A stretch of 64,000 nt of DNA from Chromobacterium sp. IIBBL 290-4 (lineage in GTDB: Bacteria > Pseudomonadota > Gammaproteobacteria > Burkholderiales > Chromobacteriaceae). The notes under the pieces were generated by a model. That model worked only from the letters and a program-made list of their open reading frames with translations. It was not told the DNA's origin and ran no database searches. The position numbers were made by a program, and so were the translations under genes. Positions 8,270 through 17,500 of the stretch are shown here, one piece after another. How positions within the stretch are numbered: position 1 is the first letter of the stretch; every line of letters begins with the position of its first letter. Location of the stretch: the NCBI RefSeq assembly GCF_024207115.1, contig NZ_CP100128.1:4960001-5024000 (forward strand), in the 5' to 3' direction.

Positions 8270-10933
8270 ATGGACCTGAGTACCCTCCTTGCCAGCTTCG
8301 CCTCCGCCTTCACCCAGGACCGCCGCCAGCTGACGCTGTCCCTCGGCAACGGCAGCATCGCCGCCGAACAGCTGCTGCCGCTGGCGCTGGACGGCGAGGA
8401 AGGGGTGTCCCGGTCCTACCGCTTCACCGTCACCTGTTTGTCGCCCGACGGCGCCATCGAACTGAAGACCCTGCTCGGCCAGCCGGCCCGCATCGGCATC
8501 GCGGACGCGTCTGGCGGCGAATCGATCCGCTGCGGCGTGGTCAGCCAGGCGGAGCTGACGGGCGCCGACGGCGGCTTCGCCAAGTACGCGCTGACCATCG
8601 AGCCGCCGCTGGCGCTGCTGCGCCACCGCCGCACTTCGCGCGTGTTCCAGGACCTGACCGTTCCGCAGATCATCGAGCAGATCCTGCAGGAGCATCAGGC
8701 CGCCAACCCCGCCTTCGCCCGCGGCCAGGCGCTGGCGATGCAAGTCGGCCAAGCCGATGCGCGCAGCTACTGCCTGCAATACCGCGAGAGCGACTACGAC
8801 TTCATCGTGCGCCTGCTGCACGAAGAAGGTTATGCCTGGCGCTTCGAACATGTGGACGGTGATTCGCCCCAGGTCAAGCTGGTGGTGTTCGACGACGTCT
8901 ACAGCCTGCCGCCGGCCGAGATCGAGCGCGTGCGCTTCCACCGCAGCGACGCCACCGAGGAAGAAGACGGTCTGACCGAGTGGCAGAGCCGCCGCCAGAT
9001 CGTGCCCGGCCAGGTGGCGCTGGCGACGTTTGACTACCAGCCGGTGTCCACCCAGCAAGTGGGCGACCAGAGCCGCATCGAACAAGGCAAGGACGGCGCG
9101 GCGCTGCAATCGACCTTGCAGGACTACGACCCGCAAGGCCTGTACTACGCCGGCGACGCCGAACAGCTCGCCCGCTACGCCCAGCTGCGCCAGCAGGCCT
9201 ACGACGCCCAGGCCAAACAATTTGAAGGCGGCGGCACCCTGCGCGGCCTGACCGCCGGCCAGTGGTTCCGCCTGGACGCGCACCCGGCGCACGAAGCCGA
9301 CAGCGCGCAAGACCGTGAATTCGTCGTCACCGGCCAAACCCTTCAGGCCCGCAACAACCTGCCGCAAGACCTGGCCAAACAGCTGAGCCTGGCCGCGCCG
9401 GGCCTGCTGGCGGCAGGGCTCGCCACCGACGCCGTGCCGTTGGGCGAAGACAAGGCCGCCCCGTTCACCACCCGCATTCAAGCGCAGCGCCGCGGCATCC
9501 CGTTGACCCCGGCCTACGCCGGCACGGCCCAGGCCAAACCCACCTCGCGCGGCGTGCAAACCGCCACCGTGGTCGGCCCGGCCGAGCCGAGCGACCAGGT
9601 GGCCGACGAGATCTACACCGATGGCCAGGGCCGCATCAAGGTGCAATTCCACTGGCAAAGGCCGCAGGAACACGCCCAGTTCGGCGCCAATCTCGACGAC
9701 AAATCCAGCTGCTGGCTGCGCGTGGCCATGCCCAGCGCCGGCGTCGGCTTCGGCCACCAGTTCATCCCGCGCATCGGCCAGGAAGTGCTGGTCGACTTCA
9801 TCGAAGGCGACATCGACCGCCCAGTGATCACCGGCGTGCTCTATAACGGCAGCCACCCGACGCCGGACTTCAGCGGCGCCGGCAGCCTGCCCGCCAACAA
9901 GACGCTGTCCGGCATCAAGTCCAAGGAACATCAGGGCGGCGGCTACAACGAACTGCTGTTCGACGACACCCCGGGCGAAGTGCGCGCCAAGCTCAGTAGC
10001 GAATCAGGCAAGACCCAGCTGAACCAAGGCTTCCTGACCCACCCGCGCAGCAACGGCAAAGCCCAGCCACGCGGCGAAGGCTTCGAGCTGCGTACCGACC
10101 AGCACGGCGCCATCCGCGCCGCCCACGGCCTCTTGCTGTCCACCGAAGCGCAAAACGGCGCCGGCGGCAAACAGCTGGCGCGCGAGCATGCGCAAAGCCA
10201 GCTGCAGTCGGCCGTCGCGCTGAGCCAGGCGCTGGCAGAAACTGCCACCGCTCAACTCGCAGATACGATGGAAACGGGACCGGATGGCATTGGCGACGAT
10301 AACGCCAAGAGCGGCAAGAAGGACAAGGGACATATCCAGCACCAACTGGATGCCCTGGCTGCTTGGGAGGCGGGATCGAACACGGACAAGGACGGCAAGA
10401 CTGCCAAGGATCAGGCAGGCCAGCAACCACAACTGATTCTGTCAGGCCCTGCCGGTATCGCCAGCGTGACCGAGCAAAGCCAAACGTTAACTGCCGGCAC
10501 GAACCTCAACCTCGTCGCTCAGCGCGACGCTAACCAAACCACCGGCCGGCGCTGGATTCACAATGTCGGCAAGAGCATCAGCCTGTTCGTCGCCGGGGTG
10601 AAAGACAAGGTGGCGATGAAGCTGATCGCCGCCAAGGGCAAGGTGCAAATCCAGGCACAAAGCGACGCGATGGAGATCACGGCAGACAAGGATGTGACCA
10701 TCACATCCTGCAAGGAGAGGATCGTCGTCAATGCCAAAAAGGAAATTCTGGTAACGGCTGGCGGGGCTTACTTTCGCATTGCGGACGGCAATATCGAAGT
10801 GCATGCTCCCGGCACGGTAAGCGTCAAAGGGGCAAGCCACGACTTGAACGGGCCGGATAGCATGAACGTCCCGCTGCCGACGCTGCCCAAAGACAAATAC
10901 ACTCCACCCAATTCTCATCCGTTCTCGGAATAA
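8270..10933 (+). CDS. vgrG: Type VI secretion spike protein VgrG
   Basis: The 887-residue spike protein forms the trimeric tip that carries effectors through the T6SS. The N-terminal gp27-like part begins MDLSTLLASFASAFTQ. The gp5-like OB region includes ADEIYTDGQGRIKVQFHW and later RIGQEVLVDFIEGDIDRPVITG, near residue 510. A DUF2345-type C-terminal beta-helix region follows, with repeats such as GKVQIQAQSDAMEITADKD. I chose the ATG at 8270; a GTG at 8225 in the same frame has no better ribosome site. The effector gene begins 12 nt after the stop, so the pair is probably co-expressed. No structural T6SS genes are in the window, so this is an orphan vgrG cargo locus. Confidence 0.95.
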   Translation: MDLSTLLASFASAFTQDRRQLTLSLGNGSIAAEQLLPLALDGEEGVSRSYRFTVTCLSPDGAIELKTLLGQPARIGIADASGGESIRCGVVSQAELTGADGGFAKYALTIEPPLALLRHRRTSRVFQDLTVPQIIEQILQEHQAANPAFARGQALAMQVGQADARSYCLQYRESDYDFIVRLLHEEGYAWRFEHVDGDSPQVKLVVFDDVYSLPPAEIERVRFHRSDATEEEDGLTEWQSRRQIVPGQVALATFDYQPVSTQQVGDQSRIEQGKDGAALQSTLQDYDPQGLYYAGDAEQLARYAQLRQQAYDAQAKQFEGGGTLRGLTAGQWFRLDAHPAHEADSAQDREFVVTGQTLQARNNLPQDLAKQLSLAAPGLLAAGLATDAVPLGEDKAAPFTTRIQAQRRGIPLTPAYAGTAQAKPTSRGVQTATVVGPAEPSDQVADEIYTDGQGRIKVQFHWQRPQEHAQFGANLDDKSSCWLRVAMPSAGVGFGHQFIPRIGQEVLVDFIEGDIDRPVITGVLYNGSHPTPDFSGAGSLPANKTLSGIKSKEHQGGGYNELLFDDTPGEVRAKLSSESGKTQLNQGFLTHPRSNGKAQPRGEGFELRTDQHGAIRAAHGLLLSTEAQNGAGGKQLAREHAQSQLQSAVALSQALAETATAQLADTMETGPDGIGDDNAKSGKKDKGHIQHQLDALAAWEAGSNTDKDGKTAKDQAGQQPQLILSGPAGIASVTEQSQTLTAGTNLNLVAQRDANQTTGRRWIHNVGKSISLFVAGVKDKVAMKLIAAKGKVQIQAQSDAMEITADKDVTITSCKERIVVNAKKEILVTAGGAYFRIADGNIEVHAPGTVSVKGASHDLNGPDSMNVPLPTLPKDKYTPPNSHPFSE

Positions 10934-10945
10934 GCGGATATCAGC

Positions 10946-13141
10946 ATGATCATCAGTCCCCCGATTCTCAAAACGCCCCAAGGCACGGCCACCGATGAAC
11001 AGTGGCTGGCTGGTTTGATGCCGTTTACCTCTCGCGGAGGCTTTCCTATCGCCAGCCGTATGGCCTGGCATGGGGGCCAACATATCGAGCATACCGATAC
11101 CGGCGCGCATGGCGAGCCGGTTCGCGCGATTGCGGATGGAGTGGTGGTTTACAAGCGAGACCCATCTCCTGATGCGGACAAGAAGCCTTTGGCCTATCAA
11201 GGAGAGACTGACAATGGCTGTGTGGTGATCAAGCACAGCACAGAAATTGGCGAAGGACCAGACGGGCAAGTCGAGTACTACTCGATTTATATGCATCTCA
11301 AACAGGTTTTCGTCAAAAAAAAGCAGCCGGTCAATCGCAAGGATAGTTTAGGCAGCGTCGGAACCTGTAACGGGAACAATGCCATCCATCTCGAAATTAT
11401 TTGCGACGATGCCAATCTGAAAAAAATCGTCGGCAGAAGTTCAGGCAAGCTGGATATCAGCAAGGATGGGCGGGACAAGATCGTCTACGGCGATATGCAT
11501 TTCTATCTGCCGCCAGGCACACCGTTTTTTGCTTCTATTGCATCGCCACAAGCCCCCGCAGGAAGTGGCGCTGCCGTTCATACCTCCACTGTCCCTCTGT
11601 TTGTGACGATGCGTTTTGAAAATGGAAAATGCCTCTTGGCAACACGGCAAGAAGACCCACAACAAGAGGGTTTATACATAGAGATCGGCCAAGAGCTACC
11701 GGAAAAAGACAGCGAGTACGAATATAATCTCTATGCTAAGGCAAACAAGCTGGCAGATGCTTTTCATATTGCTCCTAGCGCAACCTATGAACTGCTACGT
11801 TTTGGCAGGGTGATCAATACAGAGCATGAGACCCCCATTGCTCCAGGTACAGTGCCTCATTGGCACAAGGTAAATTACCCAGGCGGACAAGGATGGGTCA
11901 ATCTAAATGCGATTGGGGTAAAAAAATTTAGCGATGCTGATTTTCCTCACTGGATAGGTTGGGCACTAATTAATGATGACCCTACACCGGATAGCCAGTG
12001 CAACTCCCCAACGCTAGAGAACTGGATTGTAGGAAATACAGGGAAGAAACTAAATAAGGACGCTCTTGCTTCTGCTATTGCCGATGAAAAAATTCAATCC
12101 AAACTCTCTCGTACCATATGCAAGTTCCCAACAGAATGGGAAAAAGCGCAACTGGACACGCGTTATGGCTGGCTGAAGCAGAAAAGTGACATCCTTGATG
12201 AGCCCATGACGGACGAAAAGTATGCTGAGTTCAAAGCGTACGTTGAAGCCCTTTGCTTCTGGGATGAGGCGTCTATAGGTATAGATAGCAGCCATTGGCA
12301 TCTTTGCCCAAGGATGTTTATCTTGCAATTCAGGAAAAATGGCTGGCTAAGCAAGGCTGAGCTCGCCAAAGTATATCCAGACAAGTTGATTCCAAAGATG
12401 TCTGGTCAAACTCCTGAGCAATTGCGCGAGCAATACAGACTTCACCTCAATAAGGTTGCCAGAAAATACCTATACAACACACCTGTTAAACTTAGCCATT
12501 TTTATGGGCAGGGTGCAGTAGAATCTGGACTATTGACCAAGATGGTTGAGCAAAGTCAAAAACAGGACTACGTTAACAAAAAGGGCCTAGGAATAGAACC
12601 TAAATCTCTAGTTTCAGAGAAAGTTCTTGGTCACTGGTATGGTACTACCCCTAGCGAACAAGATTTATACTATTCCAAAGAAAAATATAATAGCAAGGGG
12701 ATTAGAATTACAGGATCCTACAGTTGGCTTAATGGAAACTGTGGCGATGTAGATGCACAAAAATTCAGAGGCAGAGGATTTAAACAGCTAACGGGTCGTT
12801 CTAACTATGCAGCCTACTGGGTGTATCGCGGATACCTGAAAAAAAGTCAATTTGATGATGGCTGGTGGAATGATCACGCTTACAAAAGCAAAGATGCCAA
12901 AGCCATGAAAAAGCGTCCTGCGCCAATAGATGACCCACAGAGAATATCTATAGATGATTACAACTGCATCGATGCAGGAGGTTTTTACCTTGCATTTGAG
13001 CGGCCAAAATCTTTAAAAATTATGGGGCAACGCGGCCCTGATGCAGTGCGACTGATCACTTTAGCAATTAATGGAGGCGAAATTGGACTTCCCGATAGAA
13101 AAGCACATACAGCACGTATTGAAAAAATACTCCTTGAATAG
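10946..13141 (+). CDS. Probable T6SS peptidoglycan-degrading effector (M23-like plus GH19/lysozyme-like)
   Basis: The 731-residue protein immediately follows vgrG. Residues about 35-160 resemble a LytM/M23 peptidase: a WHGGQHIEHTD segment, AIADGVVVYKR, YYSIYMHL and NNAIHLEI, positions where M23 enzymes place zinc ligands. Residues about 505-731 resemble GH19 chitinase/lysozyme-like enzymes: GAVESG with a candidate catalytic Glu, FRGRGFKQLTGRSNYAAY and LAINGGEIGLPDRKAH. Such a pair would cut both the peptide and glycan parts of the wall. No signal peptide is visible, as expected for VgrG-delivered cargo. GC content falls sharply after about 11.5 kb, suggesting that the cargo part was acquired separately from vgrG. 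Activity is inferred. Confidence 0.82.
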   Translation: MIISPPILKTPQGTATDEQWLAGLMPFTSRGGFPIASRMAWHGGQHIEHTDTGAHGEPVRAIADGVVVYKRDPSPDADKKPLAYQGETDNGCVVIKHSTEIGEGPDGQVEYYSIYMHLKQVFVKKKQPVNRKDSLGSVGTCNGNNAIHLEIICDDANLKKIVGRSSGKLDISKDGRDKIVYGDMHFYLPPGTPFFASIASPQAPAGSGAAVHTSTVPLFVTMRFENGKCLLATRQEDPQQEGLYIEIGQELPEKDSEYEYNLYAKANKLADAFHIAPSATYELLRFGRVINTEHETPIAPGTVPHWHKVNYPGGQGWVNLNAIGVKKFSDADFPHWIGWALINDDPTPDSQCNSPTLENWIVGNTGKKLNKDALASAIADEKIQSKLSRTICKFPTEWEKAQLDTRYGWLKQKSDILDEPMTDEKYAEFKAYVEALCFWDEASIGIDSSHWHLCPRMFILQFRKNGWLSKAELAKVYPDKLIPKMSGQTPEQLREQYRLHLNKVARKYLYNTPVKLSHFYGQGAVESGLLTKMVEQSQKQDYVNKKGLGIEPKSLVSEKVLGHWYGTTPSEQDLYYSKEKYNSKGIRITGSYSWLNGNCGDVDAQKFRGRGFKQLTGRSNYAAYWVYRGYLKKSQFDDGWWNDHAYKSKDAKAMKKRPAPIDDPQRISIDDYNCIDAGGFYLAFERPKSLKIMGQRGPDAVRLITLAINGGEIGLPDRKAHTARIEKILLE

Positions 13142-13802
13142 CCTTGCTTGCATAGCATTTATTGCTTCCGGAATAGCCTATGCAGACAACAGTTATCAGT
13201 TACCGATAAGTAGCGGGTATACTTTCACTGCGGCCTCGAGCAATACTGTTATGGTGACGGGAGCTGGCAAGAAATGTACCATCACAAACTTAACGGCCTC
13301 AATGGGATCCGACCCCAGACTCCCACCAAGATTAAGCAATGATGGCGAGTATGTAATACTATCCGAGCATGACTATATAGATAAAAATGAACTTACCTCC
13401 TGCACCAACAAAATCAAAGCCCAATCGATAAAGAGCTTTCTATTTGATATAAACAAAAGCAAAGGACTAGTGCTCAGCGCAGACATCTATTCAGCCCCCC
13501 CCGATGGGTACTTGGCAGAACTATATGATATAAAAACAAAAAAAGACGTGATACAGGCCAAAGGTTTTTTTGATAAAAAAACGCCTGCAAAAAAACAACT
13601 AGAGAATGTATTCAGCCTAACTGGCAATGGAATCATCTCAAAAGACGGACAATATGTTTCCGTCAATGGCGATCCCGACTGCACCGGCGACTCGTACCCT
13701 GGAGTGTATAACTTAAAGACAAGAAAATTAGTAAATAGAACTACACTGGGCGGACTTGATGGTGACGCTTTAGATGCCGCCTGCAAGAAGCTTTTTGAAT
13801 AG
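13083..13802 (+). CDS. Exported small protein, candidate immunity protein
   Basis: This frame overlaps the effector's 3' end. I chose the TTG at 13083 because GGAGG sits 5 nt before it; the frame is also open from an ATG at 13071, and a TTG at 13119 would give a more compact signal peptide (LKKYSLNSLACIAFIASG, ending AYA before DNS). The mature part is about 200 residues, polar and AT-rich, with several Cys (for example KKCTITN, LTSCTNK, DPDCTGD) that could form disulfides. I recognise no family. Position directly behind a wall-degrading T6SS effector, plus predicted periplasmic location, fit an immunity protein; this is inference. Confidence 0.65.
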   Translation: MDFPIEKHIQHVLKKYSLNSLACIAFIASGIAYADNSYQLPISSGYTFTAASSNTVMVTGAGKKCTITNLTASMGSDPRLPPRLSNDGEYVILSEHDYIDKNELTSCTNKIKAQSIKSFLFDINKSKGLVLSADIYSAPPDGYLAELYDIKTKKDVIQAKGFFDKKTPAKKQLENVFSLTGNGIISKDGQYVSVNGDPDCTGDSYPGVYNLKTRKLVNRTTLGGLDGDALDAACKKLFE

Positions 13803-13857
13803 ATTAGCCCAAATCTAAGGCGGTCAAGCAAGGTACAGCCATCGTGCTGGAGATGGG

Positions 13858-14127
13858 TCAGGCTGACAAGAGCTTTTCGACATTCGGACGCGGCTTCTGC
13901 TTGGCCTGCCAAAGCTCCCAGGCAGTCTGCATGCCGAGTCACAATTCTGGACTCGTACCCAAGACCTCGGCAAGTCGCAACGCCATATCTGCGCTAATCC
14001 CAGCATGGCCGTGCAGAATCCGCGACAAGGCAGCTCTGGTCACTCCCAGCTTACGGGCAGCTTCCGTCACGCTGACGCCTTCGAACCATTCTTGCAACAC
14101 CTCACCTGGGTGTGCAGGGTTGTACAT
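13858..14127 (-). pseudogene. higA: higA-type antitoxin gene interrupted by an in-frame stop
   Basis: An XRE-type HTH protein of the HigA family starts MYNPAHPGEVLQEWF and runs through SVTEAARKLGVTRAALSRIL and GISADMALRLAE to GTSPEL. It then meets TGA at 13941-13939. The same frame continues without a gap as LGMQTAWELWQAKQ to a natural stop at 13858. HigA proteins have Trp at the stop position (SPELW), so a single TGG to TGA change explains it. The product would lack its last 28 codons unless the stop is read through. An in-frame start at 14154 would add nine residues. No recognisable HigB toxin gene lies beside it. Confidence 0.75.
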
Positions 14128-14154
14128 GCTGCTCGTGCTGAAAACTCCTAGCAA

Positions 14155-14570
14155 TAACCTTGACTGCTCCGAATCTAGTAAAGCATGCGAGCTCCCGCCT
14201 GGTTAGACCGTGCTTGAGGGTTTCGTGCTTGGAAAATATTTTGCTTTCTGGCGCACCAAATCGCTTCATATTGGCAGACGATAACCATTCATGACAAAAT
14301 CCTAAAAAGACTATTATCTATCAAGACTCACCCCTAACAATTGCGAGACCAGCTAGAAGTTGCAGGAGACAAGCTCTCGTTACTAGCCTTATTAATTAAT
14401 GCAGCAGGATAAATAAATTTCAAAATATAGCGATTTAGTGAATCCAGGCCATCAATTCGAAAACACTGTTGAAATTCTTGAAAGCACGCTACCATCATTG
14501 AGAAATCCAAGACTACTGCATAAAGCTCATCCAACCTTAATAATACATTCCAGTTCCTAAATTGCGACCC
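14155..14570. other. AT-rich gap upstream of the large NTPase gene
   Basis: This divergent intergenic stretch of about 416 nt, clearly lower in GC than the core genome, must contain the promoter of the large NTPase gene. The place where a higB toxin gene would be expected contains no matching frame on either strand. No repeats with clear arms were seen. Confidence 0.5.
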
Positions 14571-17500
14571 ATGCCCTTTGATCCGAAATCACTTTTAGTC
14601 ATGCTGACTAACCTTTGCCGCGATCAAATACATCAGGCAGGACAAAGGTATACACCCGGCATTGACCCTAGTGCGCCAAATCTTCGGATTGCGGACTTGT
14701 CCATTGCCATCGACAACGTCGCATGTGGTGATGAAGCACGAGCACGCTTCCTGTCGGTCCTCAACGAATTCACTGAAGCTTGGCAGAATGCCAAGCAACA
14801 TAGCCAACGACCAGCGGAAATCGAGCAGCTGGTTGTCGCCGCAAGTGCATCATTGCCGGTAATGATGAACCGCCTACGTTTGCGCGATGCCGCTGCCGCC
14901 GATGAATGGATAGTTAGGCTGTCACAAGTCGATGCCTGCTTGATCGATGATGTCGCCTATTGGCAAGCAGAGGAAGCCAAGCTTGGCTCCAACGACGGGA
15001 GCTACTCTTCTGTACGTAGTTCCGTGCGTGGAAATATAAATGCGCTTAACCGTTGTGTACGCATTGTCCGCGATGAGGCTGAGTACGCGGCCAGCCCTTC
15101 ATTCAAGTTGCTCTTCGATCCGATCCTTCTGATTAGTGGTGAGTGGGGAACAGGAAAGACGCATCTGCTATGCGATGTCACCAGTGAACGCCTTCGCCGT
15201 GAAGCCCCCACAGTCTTAGTCCTAGCAAAGAACTTCGAGGGCAACGTGCTTTCAGATATTTGTGCACGCCTCGGAACCGAGATTTCGGTCGAGAACATGT
15301 TCGCTGAACTGGAAGATGTCGGCCAAGGGGTACAGGGACGAACTGTTTTCATCGTCGATGGCGTAAATGAAGGACGTCGACGCGAGTGGCGACAGGCGAT
15401 TGCTACCTTGCTCTCGCTCGTCGCAGAGTATCCCAACATAGGATTGGTCGTGACATGCCGGACTCCATTCGAGACCATAGCCATCGGCAAGTCAGACTTG
15501 GGGGAATTTCATCGCCTTCAACACTACGGTTTCGACGACCAAGAATTCGATGCACAGGCTGCATTCTTTGAATACTACAAGTTGCCACTGCCGGAAGTTC
15601 CGCTGTTGGATCGTGAGTTCTCGCGCCCTCTCACACTGAAACTCATATGCCAATCGTTGCAGAACCTGTCAGGCAAGAAACTGGCAAAGGGCTTCGCAGG
15701 TATCGCCTCTGGGCAGCGCGGCATGACGTTCGTCTTGGAGTCATTCGTCAATCGTGTTGGGCAGCCTATCGAAGACCAGTTCGGGCTACGGGGCAAGGGG
15801 TGCTGGATATTGCTGAAGGGTGACGACCAGTTCTCTGACAAGCGAATTTCTGGTTTTGCTCCTTGCATGGCAGCGAACCTCCGCAGCTATGTTTTCCCGT
15901 CAGAAGCAGACCGAATTGTTGCCGCGAGCTACCCGACACTGCGACCTGCTCAACGACACAAGCTTCTAGAAACGATGCGCACGAGTGGGCTCATTGAAGA
16001 GGATGTCATCTGGTACTCAACGCAATCTGGACAGCACAGATCCCGAGTGGTGTACCGCTTACCCTACCAGCGGTTCAGCGATCACTTGATAGCTAGGCAC
16101 CTGCTGAGGGCATACCTAGATGTGTCGTCGTCAGCGGCAATCAAGAGAAGCTTTGCTGACTCTTCTCCGCTCGGAAGCATCTTCCAGCTAACCAATCGGG
16201 ACTTCGGCCATTATGCGGAGCCCGGTTGGGCTCAAGCTTTGATTACCGAGTTTCCGGAGCGCGTAGGAAATAAGCTGCCTCCCGGACACCGAGAACTCTT
16301 CTTTGCGTTGCCACCGGGTGCCCAAGACCTGAATGCGTACTTCGAGCCATTCATTGAGGGCTTGTTCTGGAGAAATCCGACCTCGTTCACAGAAGGCACG
16401 CGGACAGTCATCAACAAGTACTTGGACGCAGGCTCCGAGTCTTGGGAGCGGGTCGTGGATGCGCTGGCGGCTGTCGCGACTAAACCCAGCCATCCCTACC
16501 ATGCTCAACGGCTATACAAGTATTTGTCCAGTTACTCGATGGTCGACCGAGACCTGTACTGGTCCGAATATCTGCGAAGAAGATACGCATCGCCCACTAT
16601 CCATCGGCTGCTGACATGGGCAGAAAAACTAGACGCCGTGAACATGACTCGCGATGCGGCAGCCGAACTTGTGGTGTTGTTCTCCCTGGTCCTGACCACC
16701 GTCGTTCGCAGTGATCGAGACCTCGCGACCAAAGCTCTCGTACTGATTGGAGAGCAACACCCTGACGTGCTGTTCTCTCACGTTGTGACATGCCTAGACT
16801 TCAACGACCCATATCTACCGGAGCGGGTTCTTGCAGCCACCTATGGCACAGCACTGTCGCTGGTCGATTCGGAAAATGCAGCTTCGTTCCAGCCGCTACT
16901 TGGAGATCTGGCTCAGAAGGTTTACCGGAAAATGTTCGCACCTCGTGCTCGCCACGCGACGCACCACACACTCATGCGAGACTACGCGCTGGGCATCATT
17001 GAGGTTGCCCAGCGAGCGGGGTGTGTAAAACTGCCGAAGACGGCAGTCGGCCACCTCAGTCGACCATTCTCGAATACCCCGTCGCCATTTACCAGCGACG
17101 GAACGCCTGATGACTCGGTCACAAATGCCATTGAGGGTTCCATCCAGATGGATTTCGGTAACTACACCATCGGTGGCCTAATACCAAACAGAGCGAACTA
17201 CGATGGAAACAAACCAGACTATGTAAGGACTCGGGCGAAGATTGAGCGGCGTATTTTCGATCTGGGTTACAGGAGTGACCGGTTCAAGCACATCGAATCC
17301 GAGATTGGCCAGAGCTCCCGGAATGCTCGTGACGAACACAAGGTTGATCGTTATGGGAAAAAGTACTCCTGGATCGCGTACTTCGAGATGTGGGGAGAGC
17401 GCGATGCGAACCGGAGACTACCGGATTGGCGTCAGGGTAACCGGACGGCCGACTGCGGTGTAGATCCCACTTTTCCCAAATTGCCCCCTGATTGGACACC

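Noticed and set aside
8228-9931. 567-codon open frame antisense to vgrG
   Set aside because: It is a mirror of the strong codon bias of vgrG in high-GC DNA. The product is low-complexity Ala/Gly/Val/Arg without family features, while the plus strand is a clear VgrG.
13487-13942. 151-codon minus-strand frame across the higA end
   Set aside because: It is out of frame with the conserved HigA C-terminal sequence, and its downstream half is antisense to the candidate immunity gene.
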